Shown in pieces: positions 1-8,081 of a stretch of 24,183 nucleotides of DNA. The stretch is from PALSA-1004 sp947474275 (GTDB lineage Bacteria > Pseudomonadota > Gammaproteobacteria > Burkholderiales > SG8-41): positions 1 through 24,183 of the forward strand of contig CANJHY010000067.1 of assembly GCA_947474275.1 (NCBI GenBank). Reading direction: 5' to 3'. The translations under genes and the position numbers were made by a program. The notes beneath the pieces are model-generated. The model ran no database searches. It saw only the letters and a list, made by a program, of their open reading frames with translations, and had not been told where the DNA came from. The stretch's first letter is position 1. Each line of letters starts with the position of its first letter.

Positions 1-409
1 TCAACTCCTCGCGGTCGGCCGGTGATTGCAGGCGCTCTTTTTCGGGCGCTGGCGAGTCGTTCTGCAAATACGGCTTGATCGAGTGATATTGCTTGAAGAA
101 CTGCGACATGTCGACGATCAGGTCGCGGATCACCGGCAGGCCGGGCAGCGGCCGTATCACCACGGGCTCTTTGAGATCGGCGAGCTTGGTGATGCATGCG
201 AGGCCGTTCTTGCCATTGATGTTCATCGCATCCGAACCGCACACCCCCTCTCGGCACGAGCGGCGCAGCGACAATGTGTCGTCGTGCTCCTTGATGCGGA
301 TCAAAGCATCCAGCAGCATGCGGTCGGTCGCCTCCATTTCAATGTCGTAGTCCTTCATAAAGGGCTTGGCGTCGACATCGGGGTTGTAACGGTAGATTGA
401 GAAGCGCAT
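1..409 (-). CDS. sdhB: Succinate dehydrogenase iron-sulfur subunit (partial, C-terminus missing)
   Basis: SdhB carries electrons from the flavoprotein SdhA to the membrane quinone site of complex II. The first 136 residues are present; the family is usually about 235 residues, so the two C-terminal cluster-binding segments lie beyond the window edge. The start is the ATG at 409, with an AGGA-type ribosome site about 6 nt upstream. The N-terminal ferredoxin domain shows the [2Fe-2S] ligands Cys52, Cys57 and Cys72 in the context SCREGVCGSDAMN. Asp60 stands where a fourth ligand is expected, as is known for the E. coli protein. It follows sdhA after an unusually long 140-nt spacer holding an inverted repeat, so it may depend on read-through or on its own promoter. 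The identification is firm. Confidence 0.96.
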   Translation of the reverse strand, partial: MRFSIYRYNPDVDAKPFMKDYDIEMEATDRMLLDALIRIKEHDDTLSLRRSCREGVCGSDAMNINGKNGLACITKLADLKEPVVIRPLPGLPVIRDLIVDMSQFFKQYHSIKPYLQNDSPAPEKERLQSPADREEL

Positions 410-460
410 CGATATTCCTAAAATGGTTCTAATCAGCTTTATCTGTCAACTTACTTCGTT

Positions 461-548
461 GCGTGAAGAAGTGAATGTGTGCAGGCGTGAATTAAACCGC
501 AAAGCGCCCTGGCCTCTTTCACTTTTTCACCCATTCACTCTTTCACGC
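461..548. repeat. Intercistronic inverted repeat A, between sdhA and sdhB
   Basis: Two 38-nt arms, 461-498 and 511-548, are imperfect inverted copies of each other (27 of 38 positions match by hand count) around a 12-nt loop. The best part is the outer 17 nt, GCGTGAAGAAGTGAATG against GCGTGAAAGAGTGAATG. The arms are made of repeated GTGAA-type units. On the transcribed minus strand the element begins one nucleotide after the sdhA stop. There is no U-run after the hairpin, so it is not a classical terminator. It fills the sdhA-sdhB gap, which is normally only a few nucleotides. Confidence 0.75.
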
Positions 549-549
549 A

Positions 550-2310
550 CTAATAGACACGGGGTTTGGGCTGGAACGATTCAACCGTCAACGGCTTCAG
601 CTTGACCGGCTTGTACTGCAGCTTGTCGCCGTCCTTGAACCAGAACGTGTGCTTCATCCAGTTCGCGTCGTCGCGGTCAGGGTGATCGCTGCGGTCGTGA
701 GCGCCGCGGCTTTCGGTGCGCGCCGCCGCCGAAATCATGGTCGAAACGGCCGTATCGACCAGGTTGTCGAGTTCGATCGCTTCCAGACGCGCGGTGTTGA
801 AAACCTTGCTTTTGTCTTTGACGAACGTGTGCTTGACGCGCTCGGCGACCGCCAGCATCTTGCGCACGCCGTCGGCCAGACTGTCGGGGAAACGGAACAC
901 CCCGCAATGCAATTGCATGGTGCGGCGCATTTCCGCGCCGACTTCCGAAACGCTCTCGCCCGACGTTGCCCCGTCGAGGCGCGCCAGACGCGCCAGCGAG
1001 CGGTCGGCGGCGTCCTTCGGCAACTCCTTGAACGCTTTTTCGCCGGCGATGTCCCGTACCACCTGCTCGGCGGAAGATTTGCCGAATACCAGCAAGTCCA
1101 GCAATGAGTTGGTACCGAGACGATTGGCGCCGTGCACCGATACGCACGAACATTCACCGGCAGCATACAGACCGCGCACGATATTCTCGTTGGCGCCATC
1201 CGGAATGTAAACCTGGCCGTGATAGTTGGCCGGCACACCGCCCATCTGGTAATGGCAGGTCGGCACCACCGGTATCGGTTCCCTGGTGCAATCGACGTTC
1301 GCGAATTTCATCGCGATTTCGCGTATGCCCGGCAGGCGCTTGTCGATGACTTCCGCGCCTAGGTGGTCGAGCTTCAGCAAGATATATTCGCCGTCCTTGC
1401 CGGCGCCGCGGCCTTCCTTGATTTCGGTCGCCATCGCGCGCGACACCACGTCACGCGACGCAAGGTCTTTCACGGTCGGCGCATAGCGCTCCATGAAACG
1501 CTCGCCGTTCTTGTTGAGCAGGAAGCCGCCCTCGCCACGCACGCCTTCCGTAATCAGCACGCCCGCACCCGCCACCCCGGTCGGGTGGAACTGCCAGAAT
1601 TCCATGTCTTCGAGCGGAACGCCCGCGCGCGCCGCCATGCCGAGGCCGTCGCCAGTGTTGATGAATGCGTTGGTGCTGGCCGAATAGATGCGCCCTGCGC
1701 CGCCGGTGGCGAGCAAAGTCGCCTTGGCCTGCAGTATCATCACTTCGCTGGTTTCCATTTCCATCGCCACCACGCCAAGCACGTCACCTGCCTGGTCGCG
1801 AATCAAGTCGAGCGCCATCCACTCGACGAAGAACTGCGTGTGCGCGCGCACGTTGCGCTGGTAGAGGGTGTGCAGCATGGCGTGACCGGTGCGGTCCGCG
1901 GCCGCGCACGAGCGCTTGACCGGGCCTTCGCCGTAATTGCGCGTCTGGCCGCCAAACGGCCGCTGGTAAATGCGGCCATCGGGCGTGCGGTCGAACGGCA
2001 TGCCGAAGTGCTCGAGCTCGTAAACCGCTTCATTCGCCTTACGGCACATGAATTCGATCGCGTCCTGGTCGCCGAGATAGTCCGAGCCCTTGACGGTATC
2101 GAACATGTGCCAGTGCCAATTGTCTTCGCCGTCGTTGCCGAGCGACGCGGCGACGCCGCCCTGCGCCGCGACGGTATGCGAGCGGGTGGGAAATACTTTC
2201 GACAACACCGCGACCTTCAGATTGGCTTCCGACAGGTGAAGCGCTGCGCGCAGCCCGGACCCCCCCGCCCCCACGACTACCGCATCAAACTGTCTTTTGG
2301 CGATCGTCAT
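550..2310 (-). CDS. sdhA: Succinate dehydrogenase flavoprotein subunit
   Basis: SdhA oxidises succinate to fumarate and passes electrons to SdhB on the cytoplasmic face of the membrane. The protein is 586 residues, the usual length. The N-terminus has the FAD Rossmann motif VVGAGGSGLRAAL (residues 12-24). His45 in RSHTVAAQGG is the histidine that carries covalent FAD in this family. Substrate-site residues are visible as His242 (QFHPTG), Thr254-Glu255, Arg286 (SRDVVSR, the family proton-transfer arginine) and His353 (TCHYQMGG). The start ATG at 2310 lies 4 nt after the sdhD stop, which implies translational coupling. The stop is TAG. Nothing in the protein looks altered. Confidence 0.98.
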   Translation of the reverse strand: MTIAKRQFDAVVVGAGGSGLRAALHLSEANLKVAVLSKVFPTRSHTVAAQGGVAASLGNDGEDNWHWHMFDTVKGSDYLGDQDAIEFMCRKANEAVYELEHFGMPFDRTPDGRIYQRPFGGQTRNYGEGPVKRSCAAADRTGHAMLHTLYQRNVRAHTQFFVEWMALDLIRDQAGDVLGVVAMEMETSEVMILQAKATLLATGGAGRIYSASTNAFINTGDGLGMAARAGVPLEDMEFWQFHPTGVAGAGVLITEGVRGEGGFLLNKNGERFMERYAPTVKDLASRDVVSRAMATEIKEGRGAGKDGEYILLKLDHLGAEVIDKRLPGIREIAMKFANVDCTREPIPVVPTCHYQMGGVPANYHGQVYIPDGANENIVRGLYAAGECSCVSVHGANRLGTNSLLDLLVFGKSSAEQVVRDIAGEKAFKELPKDAADRSLARLARLDGATSGESVSEVGAEMRRTMQLHCGVFRFPDSLADGVRKMLAVAERVKHTFVKDKSKVFNTARLEAIELDNLVDTAVSTMISAAARTESRGAHDRSDHPDRDDANWMKHTFWFKDGDKLQYKPVKLKPLTVESFQPKPRVY

Positions 2311-2314
2311 TGCT

Positions 2315-2662
2315 TTATATGCTCCACAAAATCTGAACTGACCAGCCGGCGCAGGCGATAAGCGCGGCGATCACCAGCACATACAACGCAAGCCGCACGC
2401 CGCTATGCTTGATGTAATCCATGAAAATATTGCGCACGCCTATCCACGCGTGCAAATACAGGCTCAGCAGGAACAGCAGCGTGGCAAGCTTCATCCAGCC
2501 CGGTGAGAACAACTGGCGCCACGCGTCGTAATCGATTTTCGGTGCAGCCAGCAAGAGGCCGACGAACAACAGCGTATACAACGCCATGACGATGGCCGTA
2601 ATGCGCTGCGCGAGCCAGTCGCGCAGGCCGTAATGAGCACCTATGACTGCGCGATTTACCAT
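2315..2662 (-). CDS. sdhD: Succinate dehydrogenase membrane anchor subunit D
   Basis: This is a 115-residue integral membrane subunit that, with SdhC, anchors complex II and forms the heme b and ubiquinone pocket. Three hydrophobic segments are seen, at about residues 21-40, 58-77 and 88-110. The motif HAWIGVRNIFMDYI places His71, Asp82 and Tyr83 at the positions known in E. coli SdhD, where Tyr83 contacts ubiquinone. The reading frame is open further upstream, but the ATG at 2662 is chosen because it gives the family N-terminus (MVNRAVIGAHYGLRDW) and because ATGGTAA overlaps the sdhC stop by 7 nt, a normal coupling arrangement. Confidence 0.93.
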   Translation of the reverse strand: MVNRAVIGAHYGLRDWLAQRITAIVMALYTLLFVGLLLAAPKIDYDAWRQLFSPGWMKLATLLFLLSLYLHAWIGVRNIFMDYIKHSGVRLALYVLVIAALIACAGWSVQILWSI

Positions 2663-3027
2663 AAGCACGCTCCGACGACGATAGTCAGGGTTATGCTGAT
2701 CACGACTACCAGCTTGCTCGTGAGCCGTGCTGTCGCCAGTTCGGTCCCCAGATCGATGTCCATCACCAGGTGCCGGATGCCCGCGCACAGATGATGAAAA
2801 TATCCCCACAGCAGCGCCAGCATGACGATCTTCACGCACCAGTTGGAGGCAATCTGCCGGAATGTGTCAAAAGTGTCGGCCGAAGTGAGGCTGCGCTGCA
2901 ATGCGAACAGTAAAATCGGCAGCGAGAGGAACAAAACCGCGCCGCTGACTCGATGCATGATCGACACCAGCGCAGGCAGCGGCAGTCTGATCTGCAGCAG
3001 GTTGAGATATTTTGGACGCGTAGTCAT
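2656..3027 (-). CDS. sdhC: Succinate dehydrogenase cytochrome b556 subunit
   Basis: SdhC is the first gene of the operon and the second membrane anchor of complex II. The ATG at 3027 gives 123 residues starting MTTRPKYLNLLQIRLPLP, typical of betaproteobacterial SdhC. A TTG at 3087 would add 20 residues but lacks family support. Quinone-site residues lie in SIMHRVSG (residues 22-29). The heme-binding region FHHLCAGIRHLVMD contains His79, at the position of the E. coli heme ligand His84. Three membrane helices are predicted by eye at about 28-47, 63-83 and 103-122. A weak GAAAG ribosome site precedes the start. It overlaps sdhD by 7 nt. Confidence 0.93.
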   Translation of the reverse strand: MTTRPKYLNLLQIRLPLPALVSIMHRVSGAVLFLSLPILLFALQRSLTSADTFDTFRQIASNWCVKIVMLALLWGYFHHLCAGIRHLVMDIDLGTELATARLTSKLVVVISITLTIVVGACLW

Positions 3028-3121
3028 GTCTTTCTGACCGAATTGGAGTTTTTTTACGCCCCGCCAGTCCTTCTTAAGCACTGGCAAGGGGTTTTACAAC
3101 GACGGACTGCCGGAAGCGCTG

Positions 3122-3148
3122 ATTTTACCAGCAATTGGTGCGTCGCAA
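3122..3148 (-). promoter_or_regulatory. Candidate sigma-70 promoter of the sdh operon
   Basis: On the minus strand a TAAAAT -10-like box (3127 down to 3122) is preceded by TTGCGA (3148 down to 3143) with a 15-nt spacer, shorter than the optimal 17. It lies about 95 nt upstream of the sdhC start, in the only spacer between the amidase gene and sdhC. This is a visual match only. Confidence 0.35.
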
Positions 3149-3183
3149 AAGAAGCAGCGGTCCGGAATACCGGAAAAAATTAT

Positions 3184-4515
3184 TTATGCACGCATTAACC
3201 AGTGTGCGACCGCGCAAAGCGCGCCATCACGCCCCTGACCTCCGATCAATTGCAGCCCCAAAGGCAGACCGGCGACCGTCATCAACGGCAGGCTGAACGC
3301 CGGCGCACCGAGAAACGACGCAAACACCAGAAAAGCCCTGCTGCCGGTATGTTCAAGCCCGACCGGCGCCGCTCCCGATGCTGCGAGCGTAATAAAACCA
3401 TCTGCATGGTCTGCAAGCGCATTGAAACGGGCGCGCATCGCCGCCTTTTCCGCCAGCAGGCTAGCGTAGTATTCCGGCGTCATGGTCGCGGCCTTTGCGG
3501 TACGGTCGCGCACGCGCTGTATCACGCGGTCGCCGTAGCGCCGCACGTATTGTTCATATGGCCATTTCATTTCATAGGCGGTGACGTCGAGGGATCTTTC
3601 GATGAAAGCATCATCAAAAGCGGCTTCAAGCGCAGCAACGCCGCTGTCGTTGTCGCGGCTGACAATTTCGACACCATCTCGCGCGCACCGTTCCATCAAA
3701 GCAGCGAATGCTTCGCGCGTTGCGGTATCGATTTCCTGCCAGCCCCTGGTGTGTAGATGAATCAAACGCCGCGGCTTCACCGGTGCAGGCAATGCGGCGC
3801 TCGCGCCGTTCAGCAGCGGCTGCCCCGGGCTGCCGGCGGCAAGCGCCAGATGCGACGCCGTGCGCCACGTATCTTCCAGCGTGGCGCCGAGCACGCCGAG
3901 ATGATCGTGCGTAGTCGAAATCGGGTGCACACCGGCCATAGTCAGCGCGCCGTGGGTGGGCTTGAAGCCGACGACGCCACAATACGATGCGGGCCGTAGG
4001 GTCGAACCCTGAGTTTGCGTGCCCAGCGCGACGGGCAGCATACCGGCCCCCACCGCCGCCGCCGAACCGCTCGACGAACCGCCGGGCGTGCGCGTCGCAT
4101 CAAACGGATTGGTCGTCGCGCCGGGACCCCCGCACGCAAACTCCGTCGTCACCGTCTTGCCGACGATGACTGCCCCCCCGTGCCGCATTGCCTGCACGCA
4201 CGCGGCGTCATAGCGCGGCTGCCAGCCGGCGAACAGCGCGCTTCCCATCTGGGTCGGCATGTCGCTGGTGTCCATGATGTCCTTGATGCCCACCGGACAA
4301 CCATCCACGATCGACAACGGACGGCCCGCGCGATAGCGCGCGGTCGCAAGATCGGCTGCCGCGCGCGCGGCATCGAGATTCAGCGTGACGAATGCTTTGA
4401 CCGTCGGCTCGCGTGCAACCAGGGTTTCGAGGCATTGCTCGAGAAATTCCCGAGGCGTCCGCGCGCCGGACATGAAATAAGGTACCGCGCGTGCAAAACT
4501 GGCCAACTGCTTCAT
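3184..4515 (-). CDS. Amidase-signature family hydrolase
   Basis: This is a 443-residue protein of the amidase-signature family, which hydrolyses amides with a Ser-cisSer-Lys triad. The triad is visible: Lys78 in VGIKDIMDT, the glycine/serine-rich stretch GGSSSGSAAAVGAG (145-158) carrying the cis-serine, and nucleophile Ser171 in TQTQGSTLRPA. The substrate cannot be read from the sequence. It lacks recognisable GatA features, and no gatB or gatC is nearby, so a tRNA amidotransferase role is unlikely. The ATG at 4515 is preferred over upstream in-frame codons, which lie inside the preceding receptor gene. It starts 10 nt after that gene's stop, so the two form an operon. A plausible role is hydrolysis of an amide captured by the receptor; this is inference. 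Confidence 0.9.
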   Translation of the reverse strand: MKQLASFARAVPYFMSGARTPREFLEQCLETLVAREPTVKAFVTLNLDAARAAADLATARYRAGRPLSIVDGCPVGIKDIMDTSDMPTQMGSALFAGWQPRYDAACVQAMRHGGAVIVGKTVTTEFACGGPGATTNPFDATRTPGGSSSGSAAAVGAGMLPVALGTQTQGSTLRPASYCGVVGFKPTHGALTMAGVHPISTTHDHLGVLGATLEDTWRTASHLALAAGSPGQPLLNGASAALPAPVKPRRLIHLHTRGWQEIDTATREAFAALMERCARDGVEIVSRDNDSGVAALEAAFDDAFIERSLDVTAYEMKWPYEQYVRRYGDRVIQRVRDRTAKAATMTPEYYASLLAEKAAMRARFNALADHADGFITLAASGAAPVGLEHTGSRAFLVFASFLGAPAFSLPLMTVAGLPLGLQLIGGQGRDGALCAVAHWLMRA

Positions 4516-4525
4516 CTGTGATTGC

Positions 4526-5491
4526 CTAATCCGCGCTGATGCCGGCGGCCTTGACGACTTTGGCCCACTTGGCGACTTCGGTATTGATATAGGCGGCCGT
4601 CTGCTCGGGCGGATTGCCGACCGGTTCGAGGCCGAGGCCGGCATAGCGCTCGGCCAGTTCAGGCGCGCGCAGAATGCGTGTCACTTCGTCATTCAATTGC
4701 GTAACGACCGCTTTGGGCGTCGCTGCCGGCGCCAGCAGCGCGTACCACACGTCGACCTCATAGCCGGGAACGCCCGCCTCCGCCACCGTCGGCACTTGTG
4801 GAATCGCTGCCGAACGCTTGCGCCCGGCGACCGCCAGCACGCGCAGCTTGCCGGCATTTACATGTTGTATGGTCGAAAGTATCGCCGCAAACGTGAGCGA
4901 CACCCGCCCCGATATCAAATCCGTGATGCCCGGCGCGGTGCCCTTGTATGGCACGTGCACGACATCGCTCGAAGTCATCAGTTTCAGCAATTCCATGGCG
5001 AGATGCGCGGGACTGCCGTTGCCCGACGACGCGTAATAGATTTGTGCCGGCCGCGATTTCGCGAGCGTGATCAATTCCTTCACCGTCCTGGCCGGCAGCG
5101 AAGGATGCACAACGAGTATGTTCGGCGAATTGACCAGGACAGTGATTGGCGTCAGATCGCGCACCGGATCGTACGGCAGATTGCGGTGCGAAGTCGGGAT
5201 CACTGCGTAGCTGATGGATATGGTCAGCAACGTATGTCCGTCAGGCGGCGCCTTGGCCACCAGTTCGCTGCCGATCGCGCCGCCCGCACCTGCGCGGTTT
5301 TCGATTACGACCTGCTGCGACCATTTCTCGCCGAGTTTTTGCCCGACGATGCGCGAAATCGTGTCGACGCCACCGCCTGCCGCGCTGGCGGCAACTATGC
5401 GCAGCGGCTTCACGGGGAAAGTTTGCGCATTGCCGGTCTGCGCGAGACCACCAGCCGCCAGTGCCGCGCCCATCAGGAATGAAATTTTCAT
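4526..5491 (-). CDS. Bug/TctC-family periplasmic solute-binding protein
   Basis: This is a 321-residue extracytoplasmic receptor of the tripartite tricarboxylate transporter (Bug) family, very expanded in Burkholderiales. The ATG at 5491 begins a clear signal peptide (MKISFLMGAALAAGGLAQTGNA, cleavage expected near residue 22-23). The mature start FPVKPLRIVAASAAGGGVDT is the family N-terminus, with the ligand-binding loop in the AAGGGVDT segment. Further family marks are VVENRAGAGGAIGSE and the AHLAMELLK and VPYKGTAPGITDLISG segments. No tctA or tctB membrane genes are nearby, so it is an orphan receptor, as is usual for Bug proteins. The ligand is unknown. Its partner amidase follows after 10 nt. 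The pair sits divergently from mdh. Confidence 0.92.
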   Translation of the reverse strand: MKISFLMGAALAAGGLAQTGNAQTFPVKPLRIVAASAAGGGVDTISRIVGQKLGEKWSQQVVIENRAGAGGAIGSELVAKAPPDGHTLLTISISYAVIPTSHRNLPYDPVRDLTPITVLVNSPNILVVHPSLPARTVKELITLAKSRPAQIYYASSGNGSPAHLAMELLKLMTSSDVVHVPYKGTAPGITDLISGRVSLTFAAILSTIQHVNAGKLRVLAVAGRKRSAAIPQVPTVAEAGVPGYEVDVWYALLAPAATPKAVVTQLNDEVTRILRAPELAERYAGLGLEPVGNPPEQTAAYINTEVAKWAKVVKAAGISAD

Positions 5492-5586
5492 GCCGCATTC
5501 TAACGTGAGCGGCAGGCAAAGTCGTTTGCATGCCTGTCGCCGCGGGCAGGCTGCATTTTCCTCAACGCAGCGACGCGTCGGCGTGC

Positions 5587-5592
5587 TATACT
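5587..5592 (+). promoter_or_regulatory. Candidate -10 box upstream of mdh
   Basis: A TATACT hexamer, close to the sigma-70 -10 consensus, lies 79 nt upstream of the mdh start in the divergent spacer between the receptor gene and mdh. I cannot identify a convincing -35 box at the right distance, so this is only a candidate. Confidence 0.3.
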
Positions 5593-5670
5593 CGACCCTA
5601 AGCCATTGTTTATGTTCTCTTACGTGGCGCACACCGACTCACCCACCCTCGTTGCCAGGAGCATCTTCAG

Positions 5671-6660
5671 ATGAAACGCCCTGTTCGCGTTGCCGTCACC
5701 GGCGCCGCCGGCCAAATCGGCTACAGCCTGTTGTTCAGAATCGCCAGCGGAGAAATGCTCGGCAAAGACCAACCCGTCATCCTGCAATTGCTCGAAATCC
5801 CCGACGAAAAAGCGCAAAAAGCCTTGCGCGGCGTGATGATGGAACTCGACGATTGCGCGTTCCCTCTGCTCGACGCCATGATCCCGGCGAGCGATCCGAA
5901 CGTCGCGTTCAAGGACGTCGATTTCGCCCTGTTGGTCGGTGCCCGCCCGCGCGGACCCGGCATGGAACGCAAGGATCTCCTCGAAGCGAACGGCAAAATC
6001 TTCGGACCGCAGGGCAAAGCCCTGAGCGACGTCGCGAGCCGCGATGTCAAAGTGCTGGTGGTCGGCAACCCCGCCAACACGAACTGCCTGATCGCCATGA
6101 AAAACGCGCCGAAACTGAAACCTTCGCAGTTCACGGCGATGCTGCGGCTCGACCACAACCGCTCGCTGACGCAAGTCGCGCAAAAAATCGGCAAACCTGT
6201 TTCCGCCATCAGGAAAATGACGGTGTGGGGCAATCACTCGGCAACCCAGTACCCGGATATTTTCCAGGCCGAAGCCGACGGCAAGAAAGTCTGGCCGCAA
6301 ATCAACGACCAGGCCTGGCTCGAAAACACTTTCATTCCCATGATTCAGAAACGCGGCGCCGCCATCATCGAAGCGCGCGGCCTCTCCTCCGCCGCAAGCG
6401 CCGCCAATGCCGCCATGGACCACATGCGCACCTGGGTACAAGGCACCGCGGACGGCGACTGGGTGAGCATGGGCGTGCCCTCCGACGGCAGCTACGGCAT
6501 TGAAGAAGGCGTGCTGTATGGATACCCGTGCACCTGCAAGGACGGCAAGTTCGAAATCGTCAAAGGCATAGACATCAGCGATTTCAGCCGCACGCGCATG
6601 CAGGCCACGCTGAAGGAACTGCACGAAGAGCGCGACGGCGTGAAGCACCTACTGGGCTAA
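5671..6660 (+). CDS. mdh: NAD-dependent malate dehydrogenase
   Basis: It interconverts malate and oxaloacetate with NAD in the TCA cycle. The 329-residue length and sequence fit the cytosolic-type (group 2) malate dehydrogenase common in betaproteobacteria. Visible features are the NAD-binding loop TGAAGQIGYSLLFRIASG (10-27), the LLEIP segment ending the second strand, the mobile active-site loop ARPRGPGMERKDLL with Arg92, Arg94 and Arg100, VGNPANTNCL (131-140), the Asp161-Arg164 pair in LDHNR, and catalytic His189 in WGNHSATQYPD. An AGGAG site at 5657-5661 lies 9 nt before the ATG. It is followed by an intrinsic terminator, so it can be expressed as a single-gene transcript ahead of the prp genes. 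Confidence 0.98.
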   Translation: MKRPVRVAVTGAAGQIGYSLLFRIASGEMLGKDQPVILQLLEIPDEKAQKALRGVMMELDDCAFPLLDAMIPASDPNVAFKDVDFALLVGARPRGPGMERKDLLEANGKIFGPQGKALSDVASRDVKVLVVGNPANTNCLIAMKNAPKLKPSQFTAMLRLDHNRSLTQVAQKIGKPVSAIRKMTVWGNHSATQYPDIFQAEADGKKVWPQINDQAWLENTFIPMIQKRGAAIIEARGLSSAASAANAAMDHMRTWVQGTADGDWVSMGVPSDGSYGIEEGVLYGYPCTCKDGKFEIVKGIDISDFSRTRMQATLKELHEERDGVKHLLG

Positions 6661-6681
6661 TACGGACCATGCCAAGCAAAT

Positions 6682-6715
6682 AAGGCGGCCACCGGCAACG
6701 GTTCCGCCTTTTTTT
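6682..6715 (+). terminator. Intrinsic terminator after mdh
   Basis: AAGGCGG (6682-6688) pairs with CCGCCTT (6704-6710). An inner ACCG/CGGT stem is closed by a GCAA tetraloop, with a small bulge between the two stems. A run of five further T follows (6711-6715). It lies 22 nt after the mdh stop and partly separates mdh from prpC. Confidence 0.85.
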
Positions 6716-6786
6716 GCGTCCGCCAGCTACCGCAACGACAAAACAGAAACGCAGTCAGAACCACCGCATCAAAGAAGGAGATCGAC

Positions 6787-7965
6787 ATGAGCAGCAACAA
6801 CGCACCCGCCGCCTTCAAGCCGAAAAAATCAGTCGCGCTGTCGGGCATCACCGCCGGCAATACGGCCCTGTGCACCGTCGGCCGCAGCGGCAACGACCTG
6901 AATTACCGCGGCTACGACATCCTCGACATCGCCGACCACTGCGAATTCGAGGAAATCGCCTATCTGCTGATCCACGGCACCCTGCCCAGTGCGGCCCAGC
7001 TCGCCAATTACAAGGTCAAGCTGCAGGCGCTGCGCGGCCTGCCGCAAGCAGTGAAAGCCGCGCTCGAATGCCTCCCCGCCGCCGCGCACCCGATGGACGT
7101 CATGCGTACCGGCTGTTCGGTTCTGGGCTGCGGCATGCCGGAAAAAGACGACCACAACATGCCCGGCGCGCGCGACATCGCAGACCGCCTCATCGCTTCG
7201 TTCGGCTCCATGCTGCTCTACTGGTTTCACTTCAGCCAGAACGGACGCCGCATCGAAGTCGAGACCGACGACGATTCGATCGGCGGTCATTTTCTGCATC
7301 TGCTGCATGGCAAACGGCCGACTGCCAAGTGGGTGCGCGCGATGCACACATCGCTCAATCTTTACGCGGAGCACGAATTCAACGCATCGACTTTCGCCTG
7401 CCGCGTCGTTGCCGGCACCGGGTCGGACATGCATTCCGCAATCACCGGCGGCATCGGCGCGCTGCGCGGCCCCAAGCACGGTGGCGCCAACGAAGTCGCA
7501 TTCGAGGTCATGAACCGCTATGAAAGCCCAGACGCCGCGGAAACCGACATCGTGACGCGCGTCGCCAACAAGGAAGTCGTGATCGGTTACGGCCACCCGG
7601 TTTATACCATCGCCGATCCGCGCAACAAGATCATCAAGGAAGTCGCGCGCAGCCTGTCGAAAGACACCGCCGACATGGCGATGTTCGAAATCGCGGAGCG
7701 CATCGAGACCGTCATGATGCGCGAGAAAAAAATGTTCGCCAACCTCGACTGGTTCTCCGCCGTGTCGTATTTCAAGATGGGCGTGCCGACCGCGATGTTC
7801 ACGCCGATATTCGTGATCTCGCGCACCGCCGGCTGGGCCGCGCACGTGATCGAGCAGCGCATCGACGGCAAAATCATCCGGCCGACTGCGAACTACACCG
7901 GCCCTGAGCCGTGCAAATTCGTGCCACTGGCCGAGCGTGGGAAAACTGCCGCAAAATCAAAGTAA
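6787..7965 (+). CDS. prpC: 2-methylcitrate synthase
   Basis: It condenses propionyl-CoA with oxaloacetate to 2-methylcitrate, the entry step of the methylcitrate cycle. The protein is 392 residues. Several long segments (KPKKSVALSG near the N-terminus, CTVGRSGNDLNYRGYDILD, HPMDVMRTG, ETDDDSIGGHFLHLLHG) match PrpC rather than the housekeeping citrate synthase GltA. Citrate-synthase catalytic residues are His231 (GPKHGGANE), His270 (GYGHPVYT) and Asp321 (NLDWFSAVSY). A strong AAGGAG site (6776-6781) precedes the ATG by 5 nt. It heads the run of prp genes, and oxaloacetate from the adjacent mdh would be its co-substrate. No promoter is obvious in the 71 nt after the mdh terminator. Confidence 0.97.
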   Translation: MSSNNAPAAFKPKKSVALSGITAGNTALCTVGRSGNDLNYRGYDILDIADHCEFEEIAYLLIHGTLPSAAQLANYKVKLQALRGLPQAVKAALECLPAAAHPMDVMRTGCSVLGCGMPEKDDHNMPGARDIADRLIASFGSMLLYWFHFSQNGRRIEVETDDDSIGGHFLHLLHGKRPTAKWVRAMHTSLNLYAEHEFNASTFACRVVAGTGSDMHSAITGGIGALRGPKHGGANEVAFEVMNRYESPDAAETDIVTRVANKEVVIGYGHPVYTIADPRNKIIKEVARSLSKDTADMAMFEIAERIETVMMREKKMFANLDWFSAVSYFKMGVPTAMFTPIFVISRTAGWAAHVIEQRIDGKIIRPTANYTGPEPCKFVPLAERGKTAAKSK

Positions 7966-7970
7966 AACCT

Positions 7971-8053
7971 GCCGCAAAGGCGCCAAGACGCAAAGAACTG
8001 CAACAAGACGAAGAAATCGGGACACTTTGCGCTACCCTTTGCGCCTTTGCGGC
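7971..8053. repeat. Intercistronic inverted repeat B, between prpC and the DUF3147-like gene
   Basis: The left arm at 7971-7995 begins GCCGCAAAGGCGC. The right arm at 8025-8053 reads the same 13 nt on the opposite strand, followed by less exact GCAAAG units. Both arms are built of CGCAAAG-type units, and the central part is 29 nt. It starts 5 nt after the prpC stop. The hairpin is followed by ATTTTTTAG, so on the plus strand it could act as a weak terminator; this is not certain. Confidence 0.75.
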
Positions 8054-8081
8054 AAAGATTTTTTAGTCACGGAGGATGAAC

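Noticed and set aside
1363..2361. 332-codon open frame on the plus strand opposite sdhA
   Set aside because: Antisense shadow of sdhA; no family resemblance and no ribosome site context.
3028..3087. Longer SdhC starting at TTG 3087
   Set aside because: The extra residues are not family-like, and the ATG at 3027 gives the usual SdhC N-terminus.
3159..3183. Possible terminator TCCGGAATACCGGA with A/T run downstream of the amidase
   Set aside because: For the amidase transcript the T-run precedes rather than follows the stem, and in the other direction there is no upstream gene to terminate.
5214..6503. 429-codon plus-strand frame running from inside the Bug gene through mdh
   Set aside because: It overlaps the divergent spacer and mdh in another frame, and the product is Arg-rich and unlike any family.
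6787..7965. Housekeeping citrate synthase (gltA)
   Set aside because: Length near 390 residues and PrpC-specific stretches such as SVALSG and ETDDDSIGGHFLHLLHG point to 2-methylcitrate synthase.
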